A DNA stretch of 64,000 bases from Pelobates cultripes (taxonomy: Eukaryota > Chordata > Amphibia > Anura > Pelobatidae): positions 106,481,271 to 106,545,270 of the forward strand of contig OW240915.1 in NCBI GenBank assembly GCA_933207985.1, given 5' to 3'. The notes below the pieces were generated by a model. It saw nothing but the letters and a program-made list of their open reading frames with translations. It did not search any database and was not told where the DNA came from. Both the position numbers and the translations under genes were made by a program. The stretch's first letter is position 1. Every line of letters begins with the position of its first letter. Positions 22,495 through 33,770 of the stretch are shown piece by piece.

Positions 22495-22823
22495 ATCCAT
22501 CTGTGGAAGCCTTTATCAGATCGGGTTTTCTAAAAATTGGATTGGACCCTCACAAAGGAGGCAACACCTTCTCTGTAATGTCAGTGAGGGAGGAGAGGTT
22601 AGCAGTGTGAAGGGATGCCTTGGCACTGGAATAATGTAAGTAAAACCAAGTTGTTTTTTTTTGTTTTGTTTTTTTTGCTCCTGGGGTGGACCTATTTAGA
22701 GCTAGTGGAAGAGACATTTAGTGTTAGCAATACAGGTTTGTATTCATAACGCTATAGTGTTCCTTTAAAGGTAAAATTTAGTGATCTCTTCTTTATGGAA
22801 AGCAAAACTACTTCTGTGATGCA

Positions 22824-22831
22824 GGTTTGCC
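22824..22831. repeat. 8-bp target-site duplication of a hAT element (left)
   Basis: GGTTTGCC directly before the terminus CAGGGGCGGATC; an exact copy is at 25364-25371. Confidence 0.85.
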
Positions 22832-23224
22832 CAGGGGCGGATCCAGAACCAAATCTCGGGAGGGGCACTGGTGGTGGGCTGTAGTATAGGGGTTTGGGGC
22901 TGTAGCGGGTTAGGGGGCTGTAGTAGAGCATCGAGGTATGTGTTGGGGGTAGGGGATTATAGTGGAGGGATGGGGCTCTAATTAGATGAAATGGCATTCA
23001 CAGACACCTACACTGGCATACAAACACACACAAAGATACAAACATGAACCTACACAGGCATACACACATACCTACCCATACGCACAGCAGCACACACAGA
23101 TACACATTTACAATAAACACATACATATACATACAGATAAACACACACACACTGGCACACGCACAAAGATGCACACACATACCTACAGATACATACACTA
23201 TTTACACACTGGCACACAGATACA

Positions 23225-23775
23225 GCACAGCTTCCCTGTGGCCGCCACCCCTGCTCCTTCTGCGGCCGCCACCCCTGCTCCTTCTGCGGCCGCCACCCCT
23301 GCTCCTTCTGCGGCCGCCACCCCTGCTCCTTCTGCGGCCGCCATCCAGGCTCTTTCAAAGGCCGCCATCCCTGCTCCTTCTGCGGCCGCCAGAACAGCTC
23401 CTCCATCGGCCGCCATCCCTGCTCCTTATGCAGTCGCCAGCACACCCAGCTCTCTGCCTTGCACAACCCCCTGCCGGTCGCCCACAGGTAATATGTGTAA
23501 TGCTGTCAGTGTATGTGTGTGTGGCTGTGCTGGCGGCCGCTGGAGGAGCTGTTCTGGCGGCCGCAGGGAAGCTGTGCTGTCTCTGCTCCCTCTGCCCTCA
23601 CGCGCTACTGAATGAGACTGGGGCCGGAATAGGACGTTGCTTCCCTGCTCCTTCTGCGGCCGCCATCCAGGCTCCTCCAAAGGCCACCATCCCTGCTCCT
23701 TCTGTTGCCGCAAGAACAGCTCCTCCAGTGGCTGCCATCCCTGCTCCTTCTGCAGCCGCCAGCACACCCAGCTCT
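23225..23775 (+). repeat. 24-bp minisatellite rich in GCGGCCGC sites
   Basis: Units contain GCGGCCGCCACCCCTGCTCC and end TTCT. At least four consecutive near-identical copies lie at 23237-23345, with degenerate ones to about 23430, and a second cluster lies at 23645-23775. The alanine/proline-rich open frames on both strands are by-products of the 24-bp (divisible by three) unit length. Confidence 0.8.
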
Positions 23776-23814
23776 CTGCCCTGCACGACCTCCTGGCCGG
23801 TCGCCCACAGGTAA

Positions 23815-24320
23815 TATGTGTAATGCTGTCAGTGTGTCTCTGTCATGGTATGTGTCTGTCTTGTGTCATGGTGTGTGTCTCTGTCATGGTTTGTGTGTGT
23901 GTCTGTCATGGTGTGGGAGTGTGTGTCTGTGTCATGGTGTGGGAGTGTGTGTCTGTCTTGTCATGGTGTGTGTCTGTGTCCTGGTCTGTCTGTCTTGTCA
24001 TGGTGTGTGTCTGTGTCATGGTTTGTCTGTGTCCTGGTGTGGGTGTGTCTGTGTCATGGTTTGTCTGTGTCACGTTGTGTGTCTGTCTGTGTCACGTTGT
24101 GTGTCTGTCTGTGTCACATTGTGTGTCTGTCTGTATCACGTTGTGTATCTGTGTCACGTGTGTCTGTTGTGTGTGTGTGTGTGTCTTGTGTGTGTCATGT
24201 TGTCTGTATGTGTGTGTCTGTGTCATGGTCTGTCTGTGTCATGGTCTGTATGTGTCTGTCGGGGTATGTGTCTGTCGTGGTGTGTGTGTGTCTGTCGTGG
24301 TGTATGTGTGTGTGTGTTTT
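23815..24320 (+). repeat. Degenerate GTGTGTCTGTCATGGT repeat
   Basis: Repeated phrases such as TGTGTCTGTGTCATGG and TGTCACGTTGTGTGTCTG extend for about 500 bp. The CA-rich blocks at 22985-23225 and 24866-25010 are the same kind of sequence on the opposite strand. The cysteine/valine-rich reading frames here have no codon logic and are not genes. Confidence 0.8.
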
Positions 24321-24816
24321 AAAAATAGTGTTTTTACTCCCCCTTTTTTTTTTTCACACGTCATGCTGGTCTCCCCTCAACTGGCCCTGCATTGAATCAA
24401 TGTATCTCTATGGGGAACCTTCAGCGGCTCCAAAGCATGGAGGCCCTGAAAGTAGGTGCTGCACACTGTGCAGCACTGACACAGGAAGCACCTCTAGTGA
24501 CTGTCTGAGTGACTGTCACTAGAGGTGACACTAGGAAGCAATGTAAACACTGCCTTTTCACTGAAAAGTCAGTGTTCACATTGAAAAGCTTGCAGCGACA
24601 GGCTATACACACCAGAACCACCATTCAGCTGTGTGTGTGTGTCTCTGCTAGTGATTGAGCTTGTGTTTTTATGTCAATGAACTTATGTATATCAGTGAGA
24701 TTGTTTGTCTATGAGACTGTGTATCAATGAGCTTGTGTGTGTCAGTGAGATTGTCTGTGTCTGCATGTGAGAATGCTTACTGTATAATTACACGTTTTAC
24801 TATGAAAGGACCAATA

Positions 24817-24866
<50 letters not shown>

Positions 24867-25363
24867 ACACACTGATGCACACACTGGCACATACAAAGAT
24901 ACACACATACATACCTACACATGCACACACTTGCACACACATACTGGCACACAGATACACACACACACTGATACACACCTAAACATACACACTGACACAC
25001 ACATTGCAGTTGACATATTATTAACCACCCCCTGCTTCCCATACATTTTGGTTCCAGGGAGGTGAATTCCTGGAGCTGGCTGAGGCTGATGTGATGGGAG
25101 TCTGCCTGCAGAGCTCTTTCTCCTCCCTCTTCCTCTCTGAATTTCTTCAGTTTTCCCAGCCTGTGTGGTCAGTAAGCTGGGAGGAAGCAACAGTCACTTC
25201 CTCCCAGCACTCTGCTCATATTAAAGGGGCTCGGTCTCTACAAAATTTAAATGGGACAGTGTCTGGTGGTAGGTAGTTCTGCCTACAGGAGCCGCTCTAT
25301 TTTTCTCGGGGGAGGGGAAGGGGCAATTGCCCCGTTGCGCCCCTCCCCCCAGATCCGCCACTG

Positions 25364-25371
25364 GGTTTGCC
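25364..25371. repeat. 8-bp target-site duplication of a hAT element (right)
   Basis: GGTTTGCC, identical to 22824-22831. Confidence 0.85.
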
Positions 25372-25709
25372 CTGCATAGACACTGCACAGGGCAAAAATA
25401 TGTGACACTGGTTATTGCATGATCCATAGAATGTCATAATTATTTTGGAAAAATACCATGCCAGCAATACCATATATGTTACATAGTGGTAAGTACTTCT
25501 TGGAATTTAGAGTTAAAATTCTAGGGCCTGTTAAAATCTATTCTTTAATTAATGAATGTCATGGTAATTGAGTCATTTTTTTCTGCTTGTTATTAGGATA
25601 TAGTGAGCAATCTAGAAAATCATGAAATAGAGTTTTTAAAGATAATGGAACAAATGGAAATGTTTTAACCCAGAATGAATACATCTGTTTTGGGAGATGG
25701 GCAGTGTTA

Positions 25710-25810
25710 TTAAAGGAACACTCTAGGCACTATAACCGCCACAGCTCGCTGTAGTAGTTATGGTGCCAGTAGTGCTCTGACTTCCCCATCAAGAGGAGTC
25801 AAAGTAAGGA
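25710..25810. mobile_element. Solo left end of a T2-like MITE
   Basis: TTAAAGGAACACTCTAGGCAC followed by a short hairpin (ACAGCTCGCTGTAGT). No matching right end is seen. A related fragment is at 62556-62680. Confidence 0.55.
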
Positions 25811-25889
25811 CCTTGCACTCTTGTTTCAAAAATGATATAATCACAGAATAAGCGACTGCTGTAACATGAATTGCTTTTTATCTTATTAG

Positions 25890-25964
25890 ACGCATGGCAT
25901 TTTGGATGCCTTACAGAGGGAAGTCCTACAGTATGACTACTATACTTCATTTTTTGACATCTTT
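25890..25964 (+). CDS. STARD3NL: STARD3NL coding exon 3
   Basis: 75 nt, phase 0 at both ends, between TTATCTTATTAG and GTAAGT. It encodes the luminal loop after helix 1, including the strongly conserved EVLQYDYYTSFFDIF, and corresponds to codons 77-101. Confidence 0.93.
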
Positions 25965-26049
25965 GTAAGTATTTTTCCTAGGGTTTTAGATCTTATTAAG
26001 GTTCCATGCATGTTTGATTTTACAATATTGTGAAACATTTAGGGTTGCA

Positions 26050-26339
26050 CACCTCCCAACAATCAAGAGGGGAGAAACGGGACACAGTGGGCTGAGCCTT
26101 TAGGGGCTGTCAACAGTGATGCGACCCACATCATTAGGGACGCTCATAATGGAAGGGGAAACCATCACCTGACAGCCTGCCTGGCCCATAGCCTTTAGGA
26201 CTAATGATGAACTATGCTGCCTGGGTATAATTCCACTATCAGTGGCGCAGTCTTGCTTTAGTTCGCTAGTGCCCTGCATCTGTTGACACCAGGGAACTAA
26301 AATGGGACTGTGCCACCAAAAATGGGACTGTTGGGAGTC
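26050..26339. mobile_element. Small inverted-terminal element in intron 3
   Basis: The left end reads CCTCCCAACAATCAAGAGG. The right end in complement reads GACTCCCAACAGTCCCATTT. Diverged inverted termini enclose about 290 bp with no coding content. Flanking duplications are not clear, so its class is uncertain. Confidence 0.45.
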
Positions 26340-27610
26340 CTAATTTGGCAGGTCCCGGTGATTCCTGTCCACTTTAAAAGTGAAATCACCTCTATTCTTT
26401 TGTAACCTAGTGGGAGGCTCCATCTATAATACCCACCCCGTTGCCTGACGTCTGCTGTTCTTTTTGAGGCTAGACTTACTGAAACCTATCCAATTGTAAT
26501 TCTGCATTTTTATTTACTAGGGTATAGACAAAATTTAATACAGAGCCTCTTTTATGGTAAGCTAATCCATTTATAGGTGTCATCTGATATATTCCCAGGC
26601 TTTAGCTATGAATGAGACAGTTGTATCACTATGTAGGTTGAAAAAAAGCAGGTAAATATGACTTTTTTCCATATGTACTTGCCTCTTCTAACTTATACGT
26701 TCCACACCCACTCCAGGGAAGACCCTGATCTGACCGATTAGTGTCCTATCCCTAGGAATGCTGGACAAGTGCATTTGGCATCACTGACAGATTTACACAT
26801 ATGCAACTGGAATATCTATTTACCTTGCAATAGGGGGTCGAGAGAGGGAGTCTGATCAGTGTGACCATGCAGTGAAGGCTCTGTTATTGGGTTTCAGTTT
26901 CCTGCTGCCACACAACAAATATTCTGTTTCTGTGGACTGGTCTAAAACTGAGATGGGTGGCAACGAGGGAGGTGAGGGGACTGAAAAATTCATCTAGCTG
27001 AGTATTTAGTGCATCAATGCAAGTTTATACTACGTTTGTAAGCGTTTTATTAAATAGTTTTCAAAGTTTTGCTTGATTTATATAGGTTTGCATCTTTGTC
27101 TAAAAGTGTTTGTTTTAAAAAAAATGTTTAATGCAAGTCCCTTTTAAAGGGTAGCGAGGTTTTAAGCTCCTTTTGCCTCTTCTTGTGTTTTCATTGACAA
27201 AACTGTACAGATTTTTATTTGTTTGTGTATTTCTAATTATGAATAATTCTGAGTAAACCCACAGCCACGAGGAGGTTGAAATTAACATTACTACTTTGAA
27301 GCATCCAGTTGTATTGACTAGATATATATGTAAATATATAGTTAAATTGCATACCATCTTTTGTGATTTGAGAGGTCAGCGATGTCACTCTGAATGTTTA
27401 TAAACTGCAAGGGAGATGGCAAAACAGGTGCTATTTTGGGTGATAGACATTTTATTGGTTCCCATGGTGATTACTCATTATTTGAATATTTTCCACACAA
27501 CAGCACCTGTCTTTGTCTTAATTCATTTTCCTCTACAGGGACTGAGAAATTGTGGGGGAAACGAATTCACAAATATCTGGCATGCAAGGGTTAGCAATCC
27601 TTTTCATAGG
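26340..27610. other. STARD3NL intron 3 sequence without recognised feature
   Basis: No exon-like frame with splice sites, RNA gene or terminal repeat was identified. Confidence 0.5.
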
Positions 27611-27627
27611 TGTACTACATTTTCCTG
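27611..27627. repeat. 17-bp target-site duplication (left)
   Basis: TGTACTACATTTTCCTG, repeated exactly at 28433-28449 on the other side of the inverted-module element. Confidence 0.8.
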
Positions 27628-28432
27628 AAAGATAAGTCCTGCGCTCACACCCATCACTGAGCAGCAGCAAAGACTACAGTACACATCAGCCCCAATATAT
27701 AGTAAAAACCAAAGAAAAACAAGTCACTTGCGCTTTCTCCTTAATCCCTATGTATTTTTAAACAAATGGAGGTTTTTTAGTTACCTCCAATGACCATGAG
27801 AGGATAAGCCCACCTGCCAAGTCAAGGCAGACCCCCCCAGGTGGGTCCTAACTCTAACCATTCACCATGCTTCCTTGAGCTTCTGGCAAAGATCTCTGAT
27901 TAGACAGAAAGGGGTATTTTCTATATACACCCCTATATATTATTAACCCTTAATAGGGAACACATGAGATTGGCGGCTGCATTGTAACAAGGCTGAGTGA
28001 TACAAAAATATATACTATATGGTTTTTACTATATATTGGGGCTGATGTGTACTGTAGTCTTGCTGCCGCCCAGTGATGGGAATGAGCGCATGACTTATCT
28101 TTCTGCATTTGAATCCATTTTTTGAATCACTCAGCCTTGTTACAATGCAGCCGCCAATCTCATGTGTTCCCTATTAAGGGTTAATAATATATAGGGGTGT
28201 ATATAGAAAATACCCCTTTCTGTCTCATTAGAGATCTTTGCCAGAAGCTCAAGGAAGCATGGTGAATGGTTAGAGTTAGGACCCACCTGGGGGGGTGGGG
28301 GGGGAGTCTGCCTTGATGTTGGTAGGTGGGCTTATCCTCTCATGGCCATTGGAGGTAACAAAAAAATATCAATTTGTTTAAAAATAGATAGAGATTAAGG
28401 AGAGAGCGCAGGTAACTTGTTTTTCTTTGGTT
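27628..28432. mobile_element. Inverted-module element (Penelope-like or foldback)
   Basis: An 805-bp insertion bracketed by a perfect 17-bp duplication. It is made of two modules, each present in both orientations. Module X (27630-27710) is complementary to 28021-28100; module Y (27711-28000) is complementary to 28127-28432. The order is X, Y, X-complement, Y-complement, which is a circularly permuted arrangement and not a simple palindrome. The arms are well over 90% identical by eye. A long duplication and inverted terminal-repeat copies are reported for Penelope-like retroelements, but no coding sequence proves the class. Confidence 0.7.
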
Positions 28433-28449
28433 TGTACTACATTTTCCTG
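28433..28449. repeat. 17-bp target-site duplication (right)
   Basis: TGTACTACATTTTCCTG, identical to 27611-27627. Confidence 0.8.
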
Positions 28450-28520
28450 TTGCCAGAAACAACAGTCTGTCATTTTACAGCTGCACAGAGATCTAATTTA
28501 ACTCTGTTTATTTTCCACAG

Positions 28521-28598
28521 TTGCTATCAGTCTTTCGATTTAGCATGCTGATTATTGCATATGCAATGTGCAAACTGCGCCATTGGTGGGCTGTAGCG
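28521..28598 (+). CDS. STARD3NL: STARD3NL coding exon 4
   Basis: 78 nt between TTATTTTCCACAG and GTAAGT, phase 0 at both ends. It encodes the second MENTAL helix, LLSVFRFSMLIIAYAMCKL, followed by RHWWAVA, a motif typical of STARD3 and STARD3NL. Confidence 0.93.
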
Positions 28599-29846
28599 GT
28601 AAGTTCCAATTGGTTCACACTATAAAAAAACAACTCACAATGTATTTCTTTAGCAATATCTGCATAGTCATGTGTGAACTGTTTTTCTTTAGTTTTCTCT
28701 GATTTCTTTGTTCTTAATTTAAAAAGTTTGGTATAGGCAAATTCACTATATGTATAAATTTACTATATGGGGTAAAATAAATGACTTTGGTTTCTTTAGT
28801 TAACAAAAAATGCTCTGTCTGCTTATTCGTGTGCATGTGATGTGCTTAGCCTGCTAAAAATCTCACATTTACATTGCATCAGTAATGTGTGAACAGGAGC
28901 TTCATATTATGTCCTGTTTGAGGAGCAGGAAGAGAGGCAGCAAGTTGGTCAGATGCAAGCTATAGTAGTAAACATGTCAAATGGAGTTTATCCTCCTCAA
29001 AATGTGTTTTAAAGTTGGTCTCGTCTCCCATGCAATAAAATGGTGTAGAATGACTCCATAAGGTGCCGTTGTGTGTCTACATCAGTGATAATGTCTTTGT
29101 TTTATACATATACACACAGACAGAACAACGCTCTTATTTCTGTTGTTTTTGCCAAACACCTGCAGAGTGTGATCACTACAGAAAGTAAAGCAGAGAGACA
29201 AGATAAATGTACATTTAATAGTGCCAGGAGCTCTATCACAAGGCTGTAGCTGAATTCCTTTGAATGCCAACTAATTTGTTAGTGTTCACAGTGCATCCTC
29301 TGATGACAAGACAGAGCATTCCCAGTTATAGGTCTTCCTGGAACCAGCAGGATCTATCCCTGCTTGTGGAAAGCAGCTGATCATTCCTTGCTCTTATAAA
29401 TGTTTGTGACCTTTTCTCAGAATGACCTCATTATGTGAAAATATCAAAAGCACAAAACGGTTCCTTAACTTGGATTACAGACCGATAGATCAAATTATAT
29501 CATTTGTACTAACAGGGGCATTGCAAGCAAAATAATTTAGTATATCCACTTGTGAGCTTGCCTGAAAACACATGCAATTATATGTATTGTTAATTTAATC
29601 ATATTAAAACCCACTGACATTTTTGGGGATTTTATGAAGACTGAAATCTGCTTGTGAATAAGGCCTGCCAAGTTTTTTATGTATGGGTTTTTTGTTTTTA
29701 CTTTTTGATTAAACTGTCATTTTTATATTTTCCTTCTGAGTGATTTATTCCCACCTTTATAATCCAAACAATTATACGTTTAACATGCACCTAATTATAA
29801 AATGTATACATATAAATTGCAGTTAACTGGTTTTTGTTTTTTATAG
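28599..29846. other. STARD3NL intron 4
   Basis: Intron sequence of 1.25 kb, GTAAGT to TTTATAG. No inserted element with clear ends was recognised. Confidence 0.55.
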
Positions 29847-29900
29847 ATCACTACATCAACTACATGTGCCTTCTTGTTAGTAAAAGTAATTTTATCTAAG
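29847..29900 (+). CDS. STARD3NL: STARD3NL coding exon 5
   Basis: 54 nt, phase 0 at both ends, between TTTTTTATAG and GTATGT. It encodes the third MENTAL helix, TTSTTCAFLLVKVILSK. The following intron is only 82 bp. Confidence 0.92.
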
Positions 29901-29982
29901 GTATGTTATTTTTTACTTAAGCATTCGTTTCTATTCGTACCTTCAAATAAAGTGATGCACATTGTTTGTGTTTTGATTTTAG

Positions 29983-30100
29983 CTCTTCTCTCAAGGTGCT
30001 TTTGGTTATGTCCTTCCTATCATGTCCTTCATTCTAGCCTGGATAGAAGCTTGGTTTCTTGATTTTAAAGTATTGCCTCAAGAAGCAGAAACAGAAAACA
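29983..30100 (+). CDS. STARD3NL: STARD3NL coding exon 6
   Basis: 118 nt from the acceptor TTTTGATTTTAG to the donor GTGAGT, entering in phase 0 and leaving in phase 1. It encodes the fourth helix (GAFGYVLPIMSFILAWIEAW) and the conserved FLDFKVLPQEAE that leads into the cytosolic tail. Confidence 0.93.
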
Positions 30101-31064
30101 GTGAGTTAGTTTTGTTTTTTTTTCTTTAAATTTGAATATTGCTTTCATTGTAACCTGTATTACTTCATGTGGTCTATTTACTAACTCTTACATTTTAGCT
30201 GACGGGATAGATGCTTGAAATTCTGTCAAGATAGATTCTATTGGACACTGACTCTTCAGTAAGTATTGAGTGGGTGCTGTCCATACAGCTCATCACTTTG
30301 CTCAGTTGTCCTTTATTGGCTTCGTTAGCTGTTCCCAAGGGTCTACGTAGAGGAGAAAGAAAAGCCTGAAACTTGGTGAAAGGACCATTCTCACTGGCCC
30401 AGAGAACATGCGCATATGCAAGGGTGGGAGAAAATCTGGTAAAATATATATACATATAAAAATAATTTTAATTTTTATATTACATAATAGTAATAAAAAA
30501 AAAGAAGAATTAAAAAAAAAAGGGGTACATTAACTGATGCAGGAAGGCAGACAAGGCTGTAATAAGGGATGGAGGTTTTCTGCCGGCAATGGTAGAAGCT
30601 GATAACGTCTGTTGTCAGCTTGCTGTGCATGTTGACGACAGACATATTTTTTTCCAGATAGTTGACATTAGGCTGCCTAAATTATGTGTGCCCCGCCCCC
30701 TGGAACAAAAATGTGCAGAAATGCTTCACATACAGATTACTACTACCATGACCTCTTCTAAAAGCAGCAGTGGTCAAGATGGTTTGACTAACCCTTTAAA
30801 AGCTTGCAGGATCCATTTCACACTCACTAGGGTTACTTTTTCAATCAACAGTGGCTGGAGGCAATTGGAAATGTTGAGTCCTACACAGGGGTTGTAGCAG
30901 AATATTTATCTTAATAATAATAATAGTACACGGTTATGAAATTCACAAAATTGCAGAGTGTGTTTGAAAAATATAGAAACAAAATTGTTAGACTGCTAGA
31001 CTCAATATTAATTGTTACAAAGGCCCAATGCCCCATGTGAACTAGCCCAAGTTGGTATTTTTTT
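30101..31064. other. STARD3NL intron 6, left part
   Basis: No exon or element with clear boundaries was recognised. The short open frame at 30589-30897 has no familiar domain or codon signature. Confidence 0.45.
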
Positions 31065-31807
31065 TTGAATGACGGAGACCCTTGAAACAAGGGGATCCCA
31101 GAAGTAGCTGCTGAACTTAACAGAATAAATAGTATAGTTACCAGGTGGCAAGTAGAGAAAATAAGCTCCTGGCGACGGCGTGTATGCACGCTGAAACGCG
31201 CGTTGAGCGCCTTATTTGATTTATCTTTTTCTTTCTCACATTAGGTAGCACTTAGGTAGTTAGTATGTTTGATTTAGTTAGTTAGTATAGTTAGCCATTT
31301 ATTATTTGGCATTTAGAGTTTTCTCTAGGCAGGCATTTTTTGGTCCTGGGGGTTTCCTCTGGACTTAGGGCTTGTCCTTAGTGGGTCTGCCCCTGTCCTC
31401 CTTTGCTCTCTTTTCTCCTATTCATGTTTGTATAGGCTCCTGTTTGCTTGCCTTTATATTAGTGGGGTGATTTATGTATTACACATATTTTGTGTTGCCT
31501 TATTGTATTTTTGCAACTTAGGTGTCCTAATTTTGGAAATATTTTCTAGTATGAATGCTAGAGTCTCCTTTCTTTTTTTGTTTTTTTTGTTAAAGGGACA
31601 TTCCTTTGCTGCTATTAAATACAACTAGCAGTGGTTTATATAGGGTATACATGGGTATTTCTATTTATCCCCCTTCACCCTTTTATCCATTTACAAGTAC
31701 AGCCCCCTCTTTTTCTCTACTTGCCACCTGGTAACTATACTATTTATTCTGTTAAGTTCAGCAGCTACTTCGGGGATCCCCTTGTTTCAAGGGTCTCCGT
31801 CATTCAA
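31065..31807. repeat. Inverted repeat with 97-bp arms
   Basis: The left arm 31065-31161 (contains GACGGAGACCCTTGAAACAA) is about 97% complementary to the right arm 31711-31807. The loop is about 550 bp. Just inside the left arm is a G/C-rich structured stretch (31167-31212) with GGCGTGTATGCACGC and GAAACGCGCGTTGAGCGC. This looks like a non-autonomous retroelement end arranged head to head; its class is inference. Confidence 0.7.
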
Positions 31808-33439
31808 CTATATTTATTTCTGGGTTACCCCCTATATTGTAGCTCTGAGGTAGGCTCTTTTTAAGACAGCTCTCACCAATTCACATCTTTTTGTGATTAT
31901 GGGGATCTGTCTTTTCATTCCTTTTTACACTTTTGGTATTTTTTTTGCAATTGGAATGTCCGTTACATTGGACGTAACTTTCAGTTGGGTTTTCCTATTT
32001 TGCACAACAGGTATTATAGACCCAGTTAGTCAATCGGGTTATAGTGAGAGGTGAAAAAGAAACTAGTAAAGCAGGAAAGAGACAGAAAGCAAGGGTATGG
32101 AGATTGAGGGTATCATAGATTTAGAAAAGGGGGACAGAGAGAAACACAGTGTGAGAAAGGAATTGGGAAAAGGAAAAAAAAAAAGAGAATTGGAAACTGT
32201 CAGAGGTAGAAACAGGAGAGGCAGTCAGGAGGGGATATCTGAAACACACTCCAAGGCAGCAAACTTTATTTATTTCTAGGGTGATAATTCTTCCATGGTT
32301 CCTGGATGTAAATCTGTGTTAACTAGTACTATACAATATATTATAATAGAAAACTCAAATACTTCATAAAATATTCAGAATCCATATACTGAACTACTGA
32401 GTTAAAGGCCTGTATATGTGAATACGCTAAATACCTTTTAATAATACCAGTGACTAGAAGGGAATAACAGACTCTGTGCATATTACACCCATACTCTAAA
32501 TTCCTCATAATGACTATATTATATGATCACATATAACCACAACCGTTATTAGTATTCTAACTTGTACTGTATTTTCTTGTTATGTTTACAATGCTTGCAG
32601 TAGGTACTTGATATCTAATTACATTGAAACCTGTTCTGTATTGTTTATGATTTACTCTGGCTAATGAGCTCACTATTCCCCTGTGTTTTTATTTTGTACC
32701 CAGTGAAATTCCATGGGATATGTAGTTGTATTTGTGCAGTGCTGTATCTACTTCTACGAGAACTGTTGCGTTATTTTAGATCAAGGGATCAATAAGCAGC
32801 CCTTAAGCTTTTCACATATTTTAACATGTTAACTCATCTAAAAGGAGGAGGGAGGGCTTCACAATATGAATGTGGTGGAGTTTATAGGACACCAGTATAT
32901 AGAAGGGAAGTCAATCTCTACCATACAACATCTACCAAAGTTGACGTCACTGGTAGAGGCAAACCTACCCTGTACCAAAAGGAGACTCCAGGGGCCTAAC
33001 CCTGAGTTATTTAGAGGGGAAAAAAAAGCAAACAAACACAGAGCATACAAATGTTAAAAAACAGATGTATCGAACTGAGTACATCTGGAGATAATAAAGT
33101 AGTCTATAGCAAATTATGGCATATATGAAGAAAGAGCTAGATATCCCTATATAGAAATTAAAAAATAGAAATGACAAACCCTGGATGATGATAATGTATC
33201 ATGTATCTGTGAAAGCAGTACTATTGACAACTACTATGGGCTTTAATATATCAGGCTCAATGTTGTCGCTGCTATATTAAACTAATACATCAAACAGGGA
33301 AAAGAAAGAATACATATATTAAATAAAATTAAATAGCTACCACTGCAAGCGAAGCCTCTTAGTATAGCTCCAACGGCAGTCCCAGTCAATGTATAAACTT
33401 ATACGTTGACCTCAGGGTGCCAGTGTATAGGGTATTTGC
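31808..33439. other. STARD3NL intron 6, middle part
   Basis: About 1.6 kb with no recognised gene or terminal structure. An A/G-rich patch at 32040-32260 (AGACAGAAAGC, GAGAGAAACACAG) is low-complexity. Confidence 0.45.
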
Positions 33440-33770
33440 TGACACAAATTACATCAAAGGTAAATAGAGGCTATAGGTGAATATATAGTAAGAAGGGGTA
33501 TATAGCATAGATATTGTGAAGCTTAGAATGCTCACAACATATCTATGAAAAGAGTATTAGCCAGAAAAATATATATGCTCACAACATATCTATGAAAAGA
33601 GTATTAGCCAGAAAAAAATATATATATATATATATTTTTATTTTTTTTCTGGTTAATATTCTTTTCATAGATATGTTGTGAGCATTCTAAGCTTCACAAT
33701 ATCAATGCAATATACCCCTTCTTACTATATATTCACCTATAGCCTCTATTTACCTTTGATGTCATTTCAA
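33440..33770. repeat. Inverted repeat with a duplicated 43-bp segment
   Basis: The left arm, about 33440-33617, contains AAAGGTAAATAGAGGC and GTAAGAAGGGGTATAT, and has its tip duplicated: CTCACAACATATCTATGAAA occurs at 33533 and again at 33578. The right arm, about 33642-33768, is its complement. The two meet at an AT-rich centre. Confidence 0.7.

Larger units (their letters stand above)
22832..25363. mobile_element. hAT-type non-autonomous transposon filled with tandem repeats
   Basis: A 2.53-kb element. The left terminus is CAGGGGCGGATCCAG; the right, read in complement, is CAGTGGCGGATCTGG. A perfect 8-bp duplication (GGTTTGCC) flanks it. No transposase is present. The interior holds CA-rich repeats (22985-23225), a 24-bp G/C-rich minisatellite (about 23225-23430 and 23640-23775), GT/CTG-rich repeats (23815-24320), a MITE-derived block (24366-24620), a (TA)n run (about 24819-24864) and another CA-rich block (24866-25010). 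Confidence 0.85.

Noticed and set aside
22986..24522. Several frames of 200-256 codons on both strands
   Set aside because: They coincide with CA/GT repeats and the 24-bp GCGGCCGC minisatellite, have no domain and occur in overlapping frames.
30589..30897. 102-codon plus-strand frame in intron 6
   Set aside because: No domain, no splice support and composition like the surrounding intron.
31167..31212. A second hammerhead-like motif (CTGGCGACG ... GAAACGCGCG)
   Set aside because: The core reads CTGGCGA where CTGAnGA is required, so a key adenosine is absent. Kept only as a structured stretch.
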